Shown: positions 49,105-57,197 of the stretch, in pieces
Numbering within the stretch: position 1 is the first letter of the stretch
How the letters are laid out: each line of letters opens with the position of its first letter
Assembly: GCF_007829815.1 (NCBI RefSeq)
Contig: NZ_VIWT01000001.1
Span: forward strand, 4,927,001 to 4,991,000
Source of the DNA: Kitasatospora viridis
GTDB taxonomy: Bacteria > Actinomycetota > Actinomycetes > Streptomycetales > Streptomycetaceae
Reading direction: 5' to 3'
Length of the DNA stretch: 64,000 bases
Made by a program: the position numbers and the translations under genes
Notes under the pieces: model-generated
Told to the model about the DNA's origin: nothing
Database searches by the model: none
What the model saw: the letters and a program-made list of their open reading frames with translations, nothing else

Positions 49105-51414
49105 TCAGGAGGTGGGCTGGGTCAGGTCGTAGACCGTCGCGCCGCCAACGGTCTGCGCCTTGAAGTGCGAGCTCACCCAGGAGGCGATCGCGGAGCTGTC
49201 CGAGGAGCCGCCCATGCTCGCGCCGAAGCCGCCGCCACCGATGAAGTAGTGGACCTTGCCCTGCTGGACGAGCTGCTGGAAGCCGGCGAGCGAGAGGGAC
49301 GGGTCGGAGCCGTTGAAGCCGCCGAGCGACATGATCGGGACCCGGGTGGCGAGCTGGTAGCTGGCCGCGTTCTGGGAGCCGACGGTCGCGGCGGCCCAGG
49401 TGTAGTGGGAGGCGCCGGTCTTCAGCAGGTCGGCGGCGGCCGGGCTGACCTTGGCGCCGTCGATCAGGCCGCCCATGCCGCCGGCTCCGCCGCCCATGCC
49501 GCCGGCTCCGCCGGCCGCGCCGCCGGGGAAGCCGCCCCGGCCGGCGCGCTCGCCGCCCTGGCCGCCGCCGAAGCCGGGGAAGCCGCCCTGGCCGCCGCCG
49601 GTGCCGCTGCCCGGGAACTGGCCGCGCCCGGGGAACTGGCCGCCGCCCTGGCCCCCGCCGGGGAAGCGGAAGCCGCCCCGGCCCGTGCCCTTGGCGCCGC
49701 CGCGAAGCCCGCCGCCCGCGCCACGCCCCTTGCCGCCGCCGAAGCCGCCCGGGAAGCCGCCGCCCGCCGGGCCGGCCGTCGGGATCGACCCGGTGTGCGC
49801 GGTGCCGACGGTGTCCACCGCGTAGGCCGTCGGCCCACCGAGCGCGGCGGCCAGGCCGACCACGCCCACCACGGCCGCCAGGCGCGCCGTGAGCCGCCCG
49901 GCCAGCAGCAGCGCCGCCGCCGCGGCCAGCCCGCCGATCAGCACCGCCCAGCGCAGCCAGGGCACGAAGCCGGAGCCGCGCCCCAGCAGCACGAAGGACC
50001 AGACCGCCGTGCTGCCCAGCACCACGGCCAGCACCGCCGCGTACGGCAGCCGGCGCCGGGCCCGCCAGAGCCCGTCCGCACCCATGCCGACCAGGGCGGC
50101 GATCGCCGGGGCCAGCGCCACCGTGTAGTACTGGTGGAAGATGCCGGACATGTAACTGAACGTCAGGGCGGTGCTGAGCAGCCAGCCGCCCCAGACCAGG
50201 AACGCGGTGCGGGCCGAGTCGGTGCGCGCGGCCCGCCGGGTGGCCCACAGGCCGACCAGCAGCAGGAGCAGCGCGGCCGGCAGCAGCCAGGCGATCTGCC
50301 CGCCCACGTCGGTGCCGAACATCCGGGTCAGCCCGGTGCTGCCCCACATGCCCCCGCCGCCGCCCCGGCCGCCCCCGCCGCCGGGCAGAGCACCGCCGGG
50401 CAGCCCGCCGGTCCGGGCGCCGCCGCCACCACCACCGCCGCCGACGCTGCCGGTCTCGTTGCCGGTGAGCCGGCCGAAGCCGTTGTAGCCGAAGGTGAGG
50501 GAGAGGAAGCTGTCGTCCTGCGAGCCGCCCACGTACGGGCGGTCGGCCTTGGGCACCAGCTGCACCACGGCCACCCACCAGCCCGCCGAGGCCACCAGCG
50601 CCAGCCCGGCCAGCAGCAGTTGGCGCACCCGGCGCCAGAAGCCGGTGGGCGCGACCACCAGGTAGACCAGGGCGAGCGCCGGCAGGATCAGGAAGGCCTG
50701 CAGCGTCTTGGTCAGGAAGCCGAAGCCGAACGCCACGCCCGCCAGCAGCACCCACCTGGTGCCCGCGGTCTCGGCCGCCCGCAGCACCGCATAGGCGGCG
50801 ACGGTCATCAGCAGCGCGAGCAGCGCGTCCGGGTTGTTGAACCGGAACATCAGCGCGGCCACCGGGGTGAGCGCGAGCACCGCGCCGGCCAGCAGGCCGC
50901 CGAGCGGGCCGAAGCGGCGGCGCACGGCGGCGTACAGCACGCCGACCGTGGCCACGCCCATCAGCACCTCGGGCATCAGCACGCTGAACGAGCTCAGGCC
51001 GAAGACCCGGGCGGACAGCTCCATCGGCCACAGCGACATCGGCGGCTTGTCGACCGTGATGAAGTTGGCCGAGTCGGAGGAGCCGTAGAAGAACGCCTTC
51101 CAGCTCTGGGTGCCGGCCTGCACGGCGGCGGAGTAGAAGGAGTTGGCCCAGCCGGAGGCGGTGAGGTTCCAGGAGTAGAGGACGGCGGTGGCGAGCAGCA
51201 GGCCGAGGAAGGCCGGCCGCACCCACACCGGGTCGTCGGAGCGCCCGCGCCACACCCGGCGCGGCCAGTCACGGATACCGCCGCCCGCGGCGACGGGCGG
51301 CGCGGTCTGCGGGAAGAGCGGGTCGACCGGCCGGGCCGCACCGGTCGGCGGCGGGTAGTCCTGGGCCTCGGGCCACGGGACGCTGCTCTCGGGGGCGGAA
51401 CTGGTCGTGGTCAT
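49105..51414 (-). CDS. Glycosyltransferase family 39 (ArnT/PMT-type) membrane protein
   Basis: A 769-residue polytopic enzyme that would use a polyprenyl-phosphate sugar donor. WANSFYSAAVQAGTQSWKAFFYGSSDSANFITVDKPPMSLW near residues 90-130 is the conserved first loop with its acidic residue; about 12 spans follow. The external C-terminal part contains long Gly-rich stretches (GGGFPGGFGGGKGRG..., QFPGRGQFPGSGTGGGQGG), at about 49440-49780, then a small folded domain (VGSQNAASYQLATRVPIMSLGGFNGSDPSL). A second Gly-run lies mid-protein. Acceptor unknown. Confidence 0.88.
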   Translation of the reverse strand: MTTTSSAPESSVPWPEAQDYPPPTGAARPVDPLFPQTAPPVAAGGGIRDWPRRVWRGRSDDPVWVRPAFLGLLLATAVLYSWNLTASGWANSFYSAAVQAGTQSWKAFFYGSSDSANFITVDKPPMSLWPMELSARVFGLSSFSVLMPEVLMGVATVGVLYAAVRRRFGPLGGLLAGAVLALTPVAALMFRFNNPDALLALLMTVAAYAVLRAAETAGTRWVLLAGVAFGFGFLTKTLQAFLILPALALVYLVVAPTGFWRRVRQLLLAGLALVASAGWWVAVVQLVPKADRPYVGGSQDDSFLSLTFGYNGFGRLTGNETGSVGGGGGGGGARTGGLPGGALPGGGGGRGGGGGMWGSTGLTRMFGTDVGGQIAWLLPAALLLLLVGLWATRRAARTDSARTAFLVWGGWLLSTALTFSYMSGIFHQYYTVALAPAIAALVGMGADGLWRARRRLPYAAVLAVVLGSTAVWSFVLLGRGSGFVPWLRWAVLIGGLAAAAALLLAGRLTARLAAVVGVVGLAAALGGPTAYAVDTVGTAHTGSIPTAGPAGGGFPGGFGGGKGRGAGGGLRGGAKGTGRGGFRFPGGGQGGGQFPGRGQFPGSGTGGGQGGFPGFGGGQGGERAGRGGFPGGAAGGAGGMGGGAGGMGGLIDGAKVSPAAADLLKTGASHYTWAAATVGSQNAASYQLATRVPIMSLGGFNGSDPSLSLAGFQQLVQQGKVHYFIGGGGFGASMGGSSDSSAIASWVSSHFKAQTVGGATVYDLTQPTS

Positions 51415-51503
51415 GGCCGCTACGCTCGGTCAGGCGTCTGAGAGGGCCGTGAAGCGGGCCTGTGAGCGGCCTGTGATCTGCGCGCGCCGCGCGGGAAGCA
51501 GCT

Positions 51504-51518
51504 CTGACGGTACGTCAG
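51504..51518 (-). terminator. CTGACG-GTA-CGTCAG hairpin over the esterase stop codon
   Basis: A 6-bp stem and 3-nt loop that contains the TCA (stop) of the esterase gene at 51515-51517. Same arms as the hairpins at 40053 and 49063. Confidence 0.5.
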
Positions 51519-52642
51519 GAGGCCTGGGCCGCCGAGGGGGCCGAGAGCTGCTTGCCGAGCCAGGCGAGGGCCGGGGGGATCTCCCGGGACCAGGTGTGGA
51601 AGTTGTGGCCGCCGCTGTCCAGGGTGATGGTGGAGAGCTTGGTCGGGGCCTTGAAGGCGCCGATCATCTGCTGGGTCGGCTTGTAGTTGTCCTCGTTGAA
51701 GCTGGTGGCCAGCAGCAGCGAGACCGGGGCGGCGGGGGTGTTGCGCAGCCGCCAGAGCAGGTCGTTCTCCTGCTTGAGCTGGGCGCTGCCGCCGAACAGG
51801 TCACCGGTGGTGGGGTCCTCGGCGGCGGTGTAGTCGGCCGACAGGGCGATCGCCGAGCCGTACGAACCGGGCTTGCGCAGGGCGAACTTGAGGGCGCAGT
51901 AGCCGCCGGTGGAGTCGCCCATCGCGGCGTGCGCGGCGGCGTCGGGCAGGATCCGGTAGCCGGTGGCCATCGCCTTCGGCAGGTCGTCGGTGAAGAAGGT
52001 CTCCACCTGCGGCCCGTGCGGCACGTCCACGCATTCGGTGTCGCGGTTGCCGACCAGGGTGGGCCGCATCATCACCAGCACGGTGGGCGGCAGCTGCTTG
52101 GCGTCGATCGCGTTGAGGGTGCTGGTCGGCCACTGCATCAGCGAGATCAGCTTCTCGGCCGAGCCGGGGTAGCCGGAAAGCACCAGGGCCATCGGGAACC
52201 GCTGCGCGGCGTAGGCCGGCTGGAAGTACTGCGGCGGCAGGTAGACGTAGGCGTCGCTGGTCAGCCCGGACTGCCCGCCGGTGAGCCGCACCTTCTGGAT
52301 CAGCCCCGAGCGGTCCTGGGCCGAGCCCTGGGAGCTGTAGACCTTCTGCTCGCCGGTCACCGAGAGCGCGTCGCCCGGCTTGTGGTCCACCACGGTGCCC
52401 GGCCCGCCGGCGGTGCCCAGCAGGTCGGTCCAGGAGGTGTAGAAGCCGAAGTAGGAGTTGGCCACCAGCCCCATCGCGACCAGCACCAGCACCTGGGTGC
52501 CGAAGAACGCGCCGAGCCGCCCGAGCAGGGCCTTCCAGCCCTTGCCGGCCAGCCTGGGCCAGAGCCACATGGTGGCGGCGAAGGCCAGCACGGCGAGCAG
52601 ACAGGTGATGATCTGCAGCGGGGTTCCGGTCAGTGCGAGCAC
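51515..52642 (-). CDS. Membrane-anchored alpha/beta-hydrolase (esterase D / mycolyltransferase-like)
   Basis: A 375-residue protein: two or three N-terminal spans (LQIITCLLAVLAFAATMWLW; FFGTQVLVLVAMGLVANSYF), then an external esterase-fold domain. PMALVLSGYPGSAEKLI is the oxyanion loop, MGDSTGGYCALKFAL carries the nucleophile in GDSTG, and SGGHNFHTW the histidine. It resembles the actinobacterial esterase group related to antigen 85, but without a corynomycolate context. It lies upstream of the glycosyltransferase gene on the same strand, across 100 bp. Confidence 0.85.
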   Translation of the reverse strand: MLALTGTPLQIITCLLAVLAFAATMWLWPRLAGKGWKALLGRLGAFFGTQVLVLVAMGLVANSYFGFYTSWTDLLGTAGGPGTVVDHKPGDALSVTGEQKVYSSQGSAQDRSGLIQKVRLTGGQSGLTSDAYVYLPPQYFQPAYAAQRFPMALVLSGYPGSAEKLISLMQWPTSTLNAIDAKQLPPTVLVMMRPTLVGNRDTECVDVPHGPQVETFFTDDLPKAMATGYRILPDAAAHAAMGDSTGGYCALKFALRKPGSYGSAIALSADYTAAEDPTTGDLFGGSAQLKQENDLLWRLRNTPAAPVSLLLATSFNEDNYKPTQQMIGAFKAPTKLSTITLDSGGHNFHTWSREIPPALAWLGKQLSAPSAAQAS

Positions 52643-52834
52643 CCGGCGATACTAGTTGACCTTGCGCAAGCGTCGTCGGCCGCCCCCAGGCAACGGCCAG
52701 GGCTTCTCCAGACCACCTTCATGCGCTGCCGGCGGAGAGACTGTTACCGCCCCGTGGCCAACCGTGTTGACCCGTGTGACGGCCTTGCGGGACCCTGAGC
52801 GCGACGTTTATGCGAGGAGCCTTGGGGGGCTGCT

Positions 52835-53779
52835 TTGCCCGGTACACACACTTTCCGCTCACTACCGCCCGCGGCGCTGCTGTTCGGCGGCGTGCTGCTG
52901 GTCACCGCCTGCGGTTCGTCCGCGCAGCCGCACCCGGTGCGCTCGGGCGACGCGATCGGCACCGTCGTCACGCCCAGCCCGACACCCCCGACCTACGGGG
53001 AGGACCTCAGCACCGATGTCGGCCCGGTCAACGACGCGCTCGCCAAGCTGCCGCAGGCCGGCAGCCTGGACGACCTGAACAGCTCGCTCGACGGCCTGTC
53101 GTCGGCCGCCTCGACCGGTTCGAACGACCTGATGCAGGCCAAGGTGCCGGACAACGTCTCGGACGCCAACCGGCAGCTCTACGTCGCGCTGCAGACGCTG
53201 AGCTCCAACATCACCGCGCTGAAGCAGGACATCAGCGGCAGCAAGTACTGCGCCACCTCCTCCGCGCTGGCCGCGGCCGGCGGCATGCAGGGCCTGAAGG
53301 ACATCCAGACGGCGCTGCAGGCGGTCACCGGCGACGGCTACTCGACCACCTTCACCGTGCCGAACACCGGCCAGCTGCAGCAGCGTTCGCTGGGCAACGG
53401 CAGCGCGGTGCGCCAGGGCGACAACTCGGGCAACGGCGAGATGACCGTCGACAACTCCAACGGCGACGGCGACGCGGTGATCACCCTGGCCAGCAACGGC
53501 CAGGCGGCCTACTCGTTCTACGTGGACAAGGGCCAGACCGCGAAGATGAACGGCATCCGCGACGGCCACTACGACATCTTCTTCACCGGTGGCGTGGACT
53601 GGGACAGCGGGACCAAGCAGTTCACCCAGAACTGCAACTTCTCCAAGTTCGACCAGGGCAACGACTTCACCACCACCAGCACCACCTACTCGACCCTGAC
53701 CATCACGCTGAAGGCCTCCTTCGGCCAGGGCAACGCCTCCACCAGCGACGTGCCGCCGGGTCAGTACCCCACCCCCTGA
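52835..53779 (+). CDS. Putative lipoprotein of unknown function
   Basis: A 314-residue exported protein starting at TTG 52835 with a G-rich site upstream. Signal peptide with lipobox LVTAC; then a helical region (NDALAKLPQAGSLDDLNSSLDGLSSAAS...LYVALQTLSSNITALKQDI) and a beta-rich C-terminal part (EMTVDNSNGDGDAVITLASNGQAAYSFYVDKGQTAKMNGIRDGHYDIFFTGGVDWDSGTKQFTQNCNFSKFD). The latter resembles carbohydrate-binding-like beta-sandwich domains, without a confident family. It converges with the CocE-like gene. Confidence 0.65.
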   Translation: MPGTHTFRSLPPAALLFGGVLLVTACGSSAQPHPVRSGDAIGTVVTPSPTPPTYGEDLSTDVGPVNDALAKLPQAGSLDDLNSSLDGLSSAASTGSNDLMQAKVPDNVSDANRQLYVALQTLSSNITALKQDISGSKYCATSSALAAAGGMQGLKDIQTALQAVTGDGYSTTFTVPNTGQLQQRSLGNGSAVRQGDNSGNGEMTVDNSNGDGDAVITLASNGQAAYSFYVDKGQTAKMNGIRDGHYDIFFTGGVDWDSGTKQFTQNCNFSKFDQGNDFTTTSTTYSTLTITLKASFGQGNASTSDVPPGQYPTP

Positions 53780-53788
53780 CGGCCGACC

Positions 53789-55846
53789 TCACGCGGCGGT
53801 GCGCGGCACCCGCCGCTCCCAGTCCCGCTCGAACAGCACCGCGCCGCCCTCCCAGGCGGTGAGCCGGCTGCGCGCCGTGAACGCCGCGGCGTCGCAGTCG
53901 AGCCGGGTGCCGACCCGGACGGTGACGTCCCAGCCCAGTTCGGGCCGCTCCAGCCGGATCGAGCGGTCGCAGCGGACGGCGGCGGACAGCGGGTCGCCGC
54001 GCCGCACGGTGTACTCCTCGGTGGCCTCCACCGAGCGCACCAGCCCGTCCGGCAGGGTGACCGAGGCGCCCTGCTCGGGCGCCAGCTCCAGCCGCCACTG
54101 GCCGCCGGGGTCCAGCCGCCGCAGCACCCGGCGCGGCCCGGGGGCCGTCGGGGTGGTCCGCCGCACCACCGGCGGGGCGGCCTGCTCGGGCTCGGCGAAC
54201 CGCACCGGCGCCCGCCCGGCGTCGGCGGCCAGGTGGCGCACCGGCAGGGTGAGCACGCTGTGGCCCGGGTCCACCAGGAAGCCCTCGCCGGACGGCTGCG
54301 GCCAGGACTGCGGCCAGTAGGCCGAGGAGAGCGCCAGCCGGATCCGGTGGCCGGTCGGCACCGCGTGCCCGGCGGCGCCGAGTTCGAACTCCACCTCCTC
54401 CACCGCGCCCGGCTCCCAGTCGAGCGCCAGGTCGGTGCCGCGCCGCGCGGCCAGGTTGAGCACCCCGTGGCTGACGAGCCGTGAGGCGCCGTCCGGGGCG
54501 ACGTCGCAGAGCCGGGCGGTGACCTGGCCCCGGGCGGTGCCGGCGGGCAGCCGCAGTCGCAGCCGCAGCGCCGGGCGGCCGAGCAGTTCGAGGCGCTCGG
54601 TCAGCGGGGAGCTGTCGAAGCAGACCGAGCGGCCGTCCTCGGCGCGCTGCTCGCCGGCCGGGTCGGCCGGGGCCGGGCCGGGCGCGTCGGCGCCGGTCTG
54701 CTGCGGGGAGCGGACCGGCACGAAGCGCTCGCCGGCCGGGGTGCCGGCGGTGCGCAGCGCCTCGGTCAGGTCGTAGTGGATCTCCCGGACGTCGTCGGAG
54801 GGCCACTGGTCCTCGCCGATCCAGCGGCCCCGGCCGGGCTCGCCGCCCTCCGACTGCCAGCTGCGCAGCACCGGTTCGGCGAGCGCGCCGGTGTCGGCCT
54901 CCCGCAGCCACTGGTCCCACCAGCGCAGGGTCTCCTGGAGGAAGCCGATCGCGCGCTCGCCGCCGGCCTGGTCGGGGTAGCCGTCGCCCCACGGGCCGAG
55001 CACCGCCCGGACCGGGGTGGCCAGCCGCTCGGCGAGCCGCAGCACGGCGTCGGCGCTGGGCCGCTGCCAGCCGCCGACGGCGAGCACCGGCGCGGTCAGG
55101 CCGTCCAGACCGGGCTCGGCCCAGTGCCCGTCGCGGGTCTGGTGGGAGAGCACGCCGTGCAGCGGGGGCTGGAGTTCGGCCAGCCGGTCCAGCCACTGGC
55201 GGCGCCAGTCGTCGCCGGCGTGCACCGGGTCGGGCGGCAGCGCGGCCTCGGCCAGCCGGTCGGTGGCCCGGGCGGGGACGGTGGCGGCGAGCAGGGCGCC
55301 GCCGGGGTAGTGCGCGGTGAAGCGGTCGCCCTCGGGGTGCACGGCGACCACGGCGCGCACCGGGGCGGGCCGGTGCGCGGCGAGCCGCAGTGCGGCGTCG
55401 GCGGCGGGGCCGAGGCCGAGCAGGCCGATCCGGCCGGTGCACCAGCTCTGGGCGGCCAGCCAGTCCAGCACGGCGGCGCCGTCGGCGAGCAGTGCCTCGG
55501 CGGGCGGGCCGGCGGCCAGCGAGCCGGCCGGCTGGTCGAGACCGCCGGAGTCGCCCCAGCCCCGGGCGTCCACCCGCAGCGCGGCGTAGCCGTGGCCGGC
55601 GTACCAGGGGTGGCGTTCGGCGTCCCGTTCGGCGCTGGCGTCGCCGAGCCGGTCGGCGCGGTACTCCAGCAGGGCGGGCACCGGGTGGGCGGTGGTCGGG
55701 CGCCAGAGCCGGGCGGCCAGCTCCACCCCGTCGGGCAGCGGGATCCGTACGTCCTCGCGGGTGACCTGGTGGGGGTAGGAGGCGGGGTGGCGCACGGCTG
55801 GCCTCTCTCCGGGGCGGTCGGACAGTGAGACGACCATATCGGACAT
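53789..55846 (-). CDS. CocE/NonD-family protein lacking the catalytic triad (putative pseudoenzyme)
   Basis: A 685-residue protein with the CocE/X-Pro-dipeptidyl-peptidase layout: N-terminal hydrolase domain (VRIPLPDGVELAARLWRP, YAALRVDARGWGDSGG, LDWLAAQSWCTGRIGLLGLGPAADAAL, HYPGGALLAATV) and C-terminal jelly-roll domain (ALRLRLRLPAGTARGQVTARLCDVAPDG). The nucleophile motif GxSYxG reads GLGPAA (Gly146 for Ser), the acid motif GGWYD reads GGWQR, and GPWGHG reads GPWGDG. All three triad residues appear replaced although the protein is otherwise intact. Divergent from the nickel transporter. Confidence 0.8.
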   Translation of the reverse strand: MSDMVVSLSDRPGERPAVRHPASYPHQVTREDVRIPLPDGVELAARLWRPTTAHPVPALLEYRADRLGDASAERDAERHPWYAGHGYAALRVDARGWGDSGGLDQPAGSLAAGPPAEALLADGAAVLDWLAAQSWCTGRIGLLGLGPAADAALRLAAHRPAPVRAVVAVHPEGDRFTAHYPGGALLAATVPARATDRLAEAALPPDPVHAGDDWRRQWLDRLAELQPPLHGVLSHQTRDGHWAEPGLDGLTAPVLAVGGWQRPSADAVLRLAERLATPVRAVLGPWGDGYPDQAGGERAIGFLQETLRWWDQWLREADTGALAEPVLRSWQSEGGEPGRGRWIGEDQWPSDDVREIHYDLTEALRTAGTPAGERFVPVRSPQQTGADAPGPAPADPAGEQRAEDGRSVCFDSSPLTERLELLGRPALRLRLRLPAGTARGQVTARLCDVAPDGASRLVSHGVLNLAARRGTDLALDWEPGAVEEVEFELGAAGHAVPTGHRIRLALSSAYWPQSWPQPSGEGFLVDPGHSVLTLPVRHLAADAGRAPVRFAEPEQAAPPVVRRTTPTAPGPRRVLRRLDPGGQWRLELAPEQGASVTLPDGLVRSVEATEEYTVRRGDPLSAAVRCDRSIRLERPELGWDVTVRVGTRLDCDAAAFTARSRLTAWEGGAVLFERDWERRVPRTAA

Positions 55847-55881
55847 AACTCATCATTACCTGACGAACCGTGAGCTCATTG

Positions 55882-55898
55882 TTGCGAATGACTTGCAA
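55882..55898 (+). promoter_or_regulatory. Candidate Fur-family metalloregulator box (Nur or Zur) before the nickel/cobalt transporter
   Basis: TTGCGA-ATGAC-TTGCAA differs by one base from the Streptomyces Nur consensus TTGCAA-N5-TTGCAA. Its core TGCGAATGACTTGCA also matches the Zur consensus TGAAAATGATTTTCA at 11 of 15 positions. It lies 81 bp before the transporter start in the divergent spacer. A wider GTTGC...GCAAC dyad (55881-55905) encloses it. Confidence 0.6.
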
Positions 55899-55978
55899 TA
55901 GCAACCTGGTGGAGGGAAGGATGACCCGGTCCCGAACACAAGCAGCCCGGTAGGGGCAGAGAGCAGAGGACCGCGCCG

Positions 55979-57091
55979 ATGAGCAGCGCACCGCGCAGGA
56001 CCATCCGCCTGACCAGGCAGGAGTGGCTCCGGCTGGCCGGCATGGGCGCCTTCGTCCTGGCGCTGCACGTGATCGGCTGGTTCCTGGTGCTGGCCGTGAT
56101 CGCGCCCAAGCACTACAAGATCGGCACCGAGGTGTTCGGGGCCGGCATGGGCCTGACCGCCTACACCCTGGGCATGCGGCACGCCTTCGACGCCGACCAC
56201 ATCGCGGCCATCGACAACACCACCCGCAAGCTGATGGGCCAGGGCAAGCGCCCGCTCTCGGTCGGCTTCTGGTTCTCGCTCGGCCACTCCTCGGTGGTCT
56301 TCGGGCTCTGCGCGCTGCTCGCCTTCGGCATCCGCTCGCTGGCCGGGCAGGTGGAGGCCGACGACTCCTCGCTGCACAAGACCACCACGCTGATCGGCAC
56401 CAGCGTCTCCGGCGTCTTCCTGCTGCTGATCGGCCTGATCAACCTGGGCGCCTTCAACGGCATCCTGCGGGTCTTCCGGAAGATGCGCACCGGCGAGTTC
56501 GACGAGGCCGAGCTGGAGCAGCAGCTGGACAAGCGCGGCTTCCTGAACCGGATCCTCGGCCGGGTCACCAAGGCGGTCACCAAGCCCTGGCACATGTACC
56601 CGGTGGGCCTGCTCTTCGGCCTCGGCTTCGACACCGCCACCGAGGTCTCGCTGCTGGTGCTGGCCGGCGGGGCGGCGGCCTTCTCGCTGCCCTGGTACGC
56701 GCTGCTGGTGCTGCCGGTGCTGTTCGCCGCCGGCATGAGCCTGCTGGACACCATCGACGGCTCGTTCATGAACTTCGCGTACGAGTGGGCGTTCTCCCAG
56801 CCGGTCCGGAAGATCTTCTACAACCTCACGGTGACCGGGCTCTCGGTGGTGGTCGCGCTGGTGATCGGCCTGATCGAGCTGATCGGCCTGCTGGCCGACC
56901 AGTTCGACATCACCGGCGGGCCGATCGGCTGGATCGCCGCGCTGGACCTGAACAACGTGGGCTTCGCGATCGTCGGCCTGTTCGTGCTCACCTGGGGCGG
57001 GGCGCTGGCCTTCTGGAAGTTCGGCAAGGTCGAGCAGAAGTGGTCGGCCGCGCTGCGGGCGAAGGAGGCCCTGCCGGAGGCGGCCGAGTAG
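55979..57091 (+). CDS. NiCoT-family nickel/cobalt permease
   Basis: A 370-residue secondary transporter with eight spans. The signature RHAFDADHIAAIDNTTRKL in the second span binds the metal; GFWFSLGHSSVV, LGFDTATEVSLL and FAAGMSLLDTIDGSFM are the further NiCoT motifs. A cytoplasmic loop with MRTGEFDEAELEQQLDKRGFLNRILGR lies in the middle. It would import Ni2+ or Co2+; the window has a urease that needs nickel. A metalloregulator-like box lies upstream. Confidence 0.93.
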   Translation: MSSAPRRTIRLTRQEWLRLAGMGAFVLALHVIGWFLVLAVIAPKHYKIGTEVFGAGMGLTAYTLGMRHAFDADHIAAIDNTTRKLMGQGKRPLSVGFWFSLGHSSVVFGLCALLAFGIRSLAGQVEADDSSLHKTTTLIGTSVSGVFLLLIGLINLGAFNGILRVFRKMRTGEFDEAELEQQLDKRGFLNRILGRVTKAVTKPWHMYPVGLLFGLGFDTATEVSLLVLAGGAAAFSLPWYALLVLPVLFAAGMSLLDTIDGSFMNFAYEWAFSQPVRKIFYNLTVTGLSVVVALVIGLIELIGLLADQFDITGGPIGWIAALDLNNVGFAIVGLFVLTWGGALAFWKFGKVEQKWSAALRAKEALPEAAE

Positions 57092-57197
57092 CACGCTCCG
57101 GCCGCTACCGCCGGGTGAGCCGCTGTCAGGCTCCGTCCACAGACTGCGTGGGAGTACCTATCATCGGTGCCACCCGCGAGCCTTGGAGAGGATCCGC

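Noticed and set aside
47326..51441. 1371-codon plus-strand frame across the glycosyltransferase region
   Set aside because: It runs through several real genes in another frame and is dominated by the complement of a Gly-rich repeat; not a protein.
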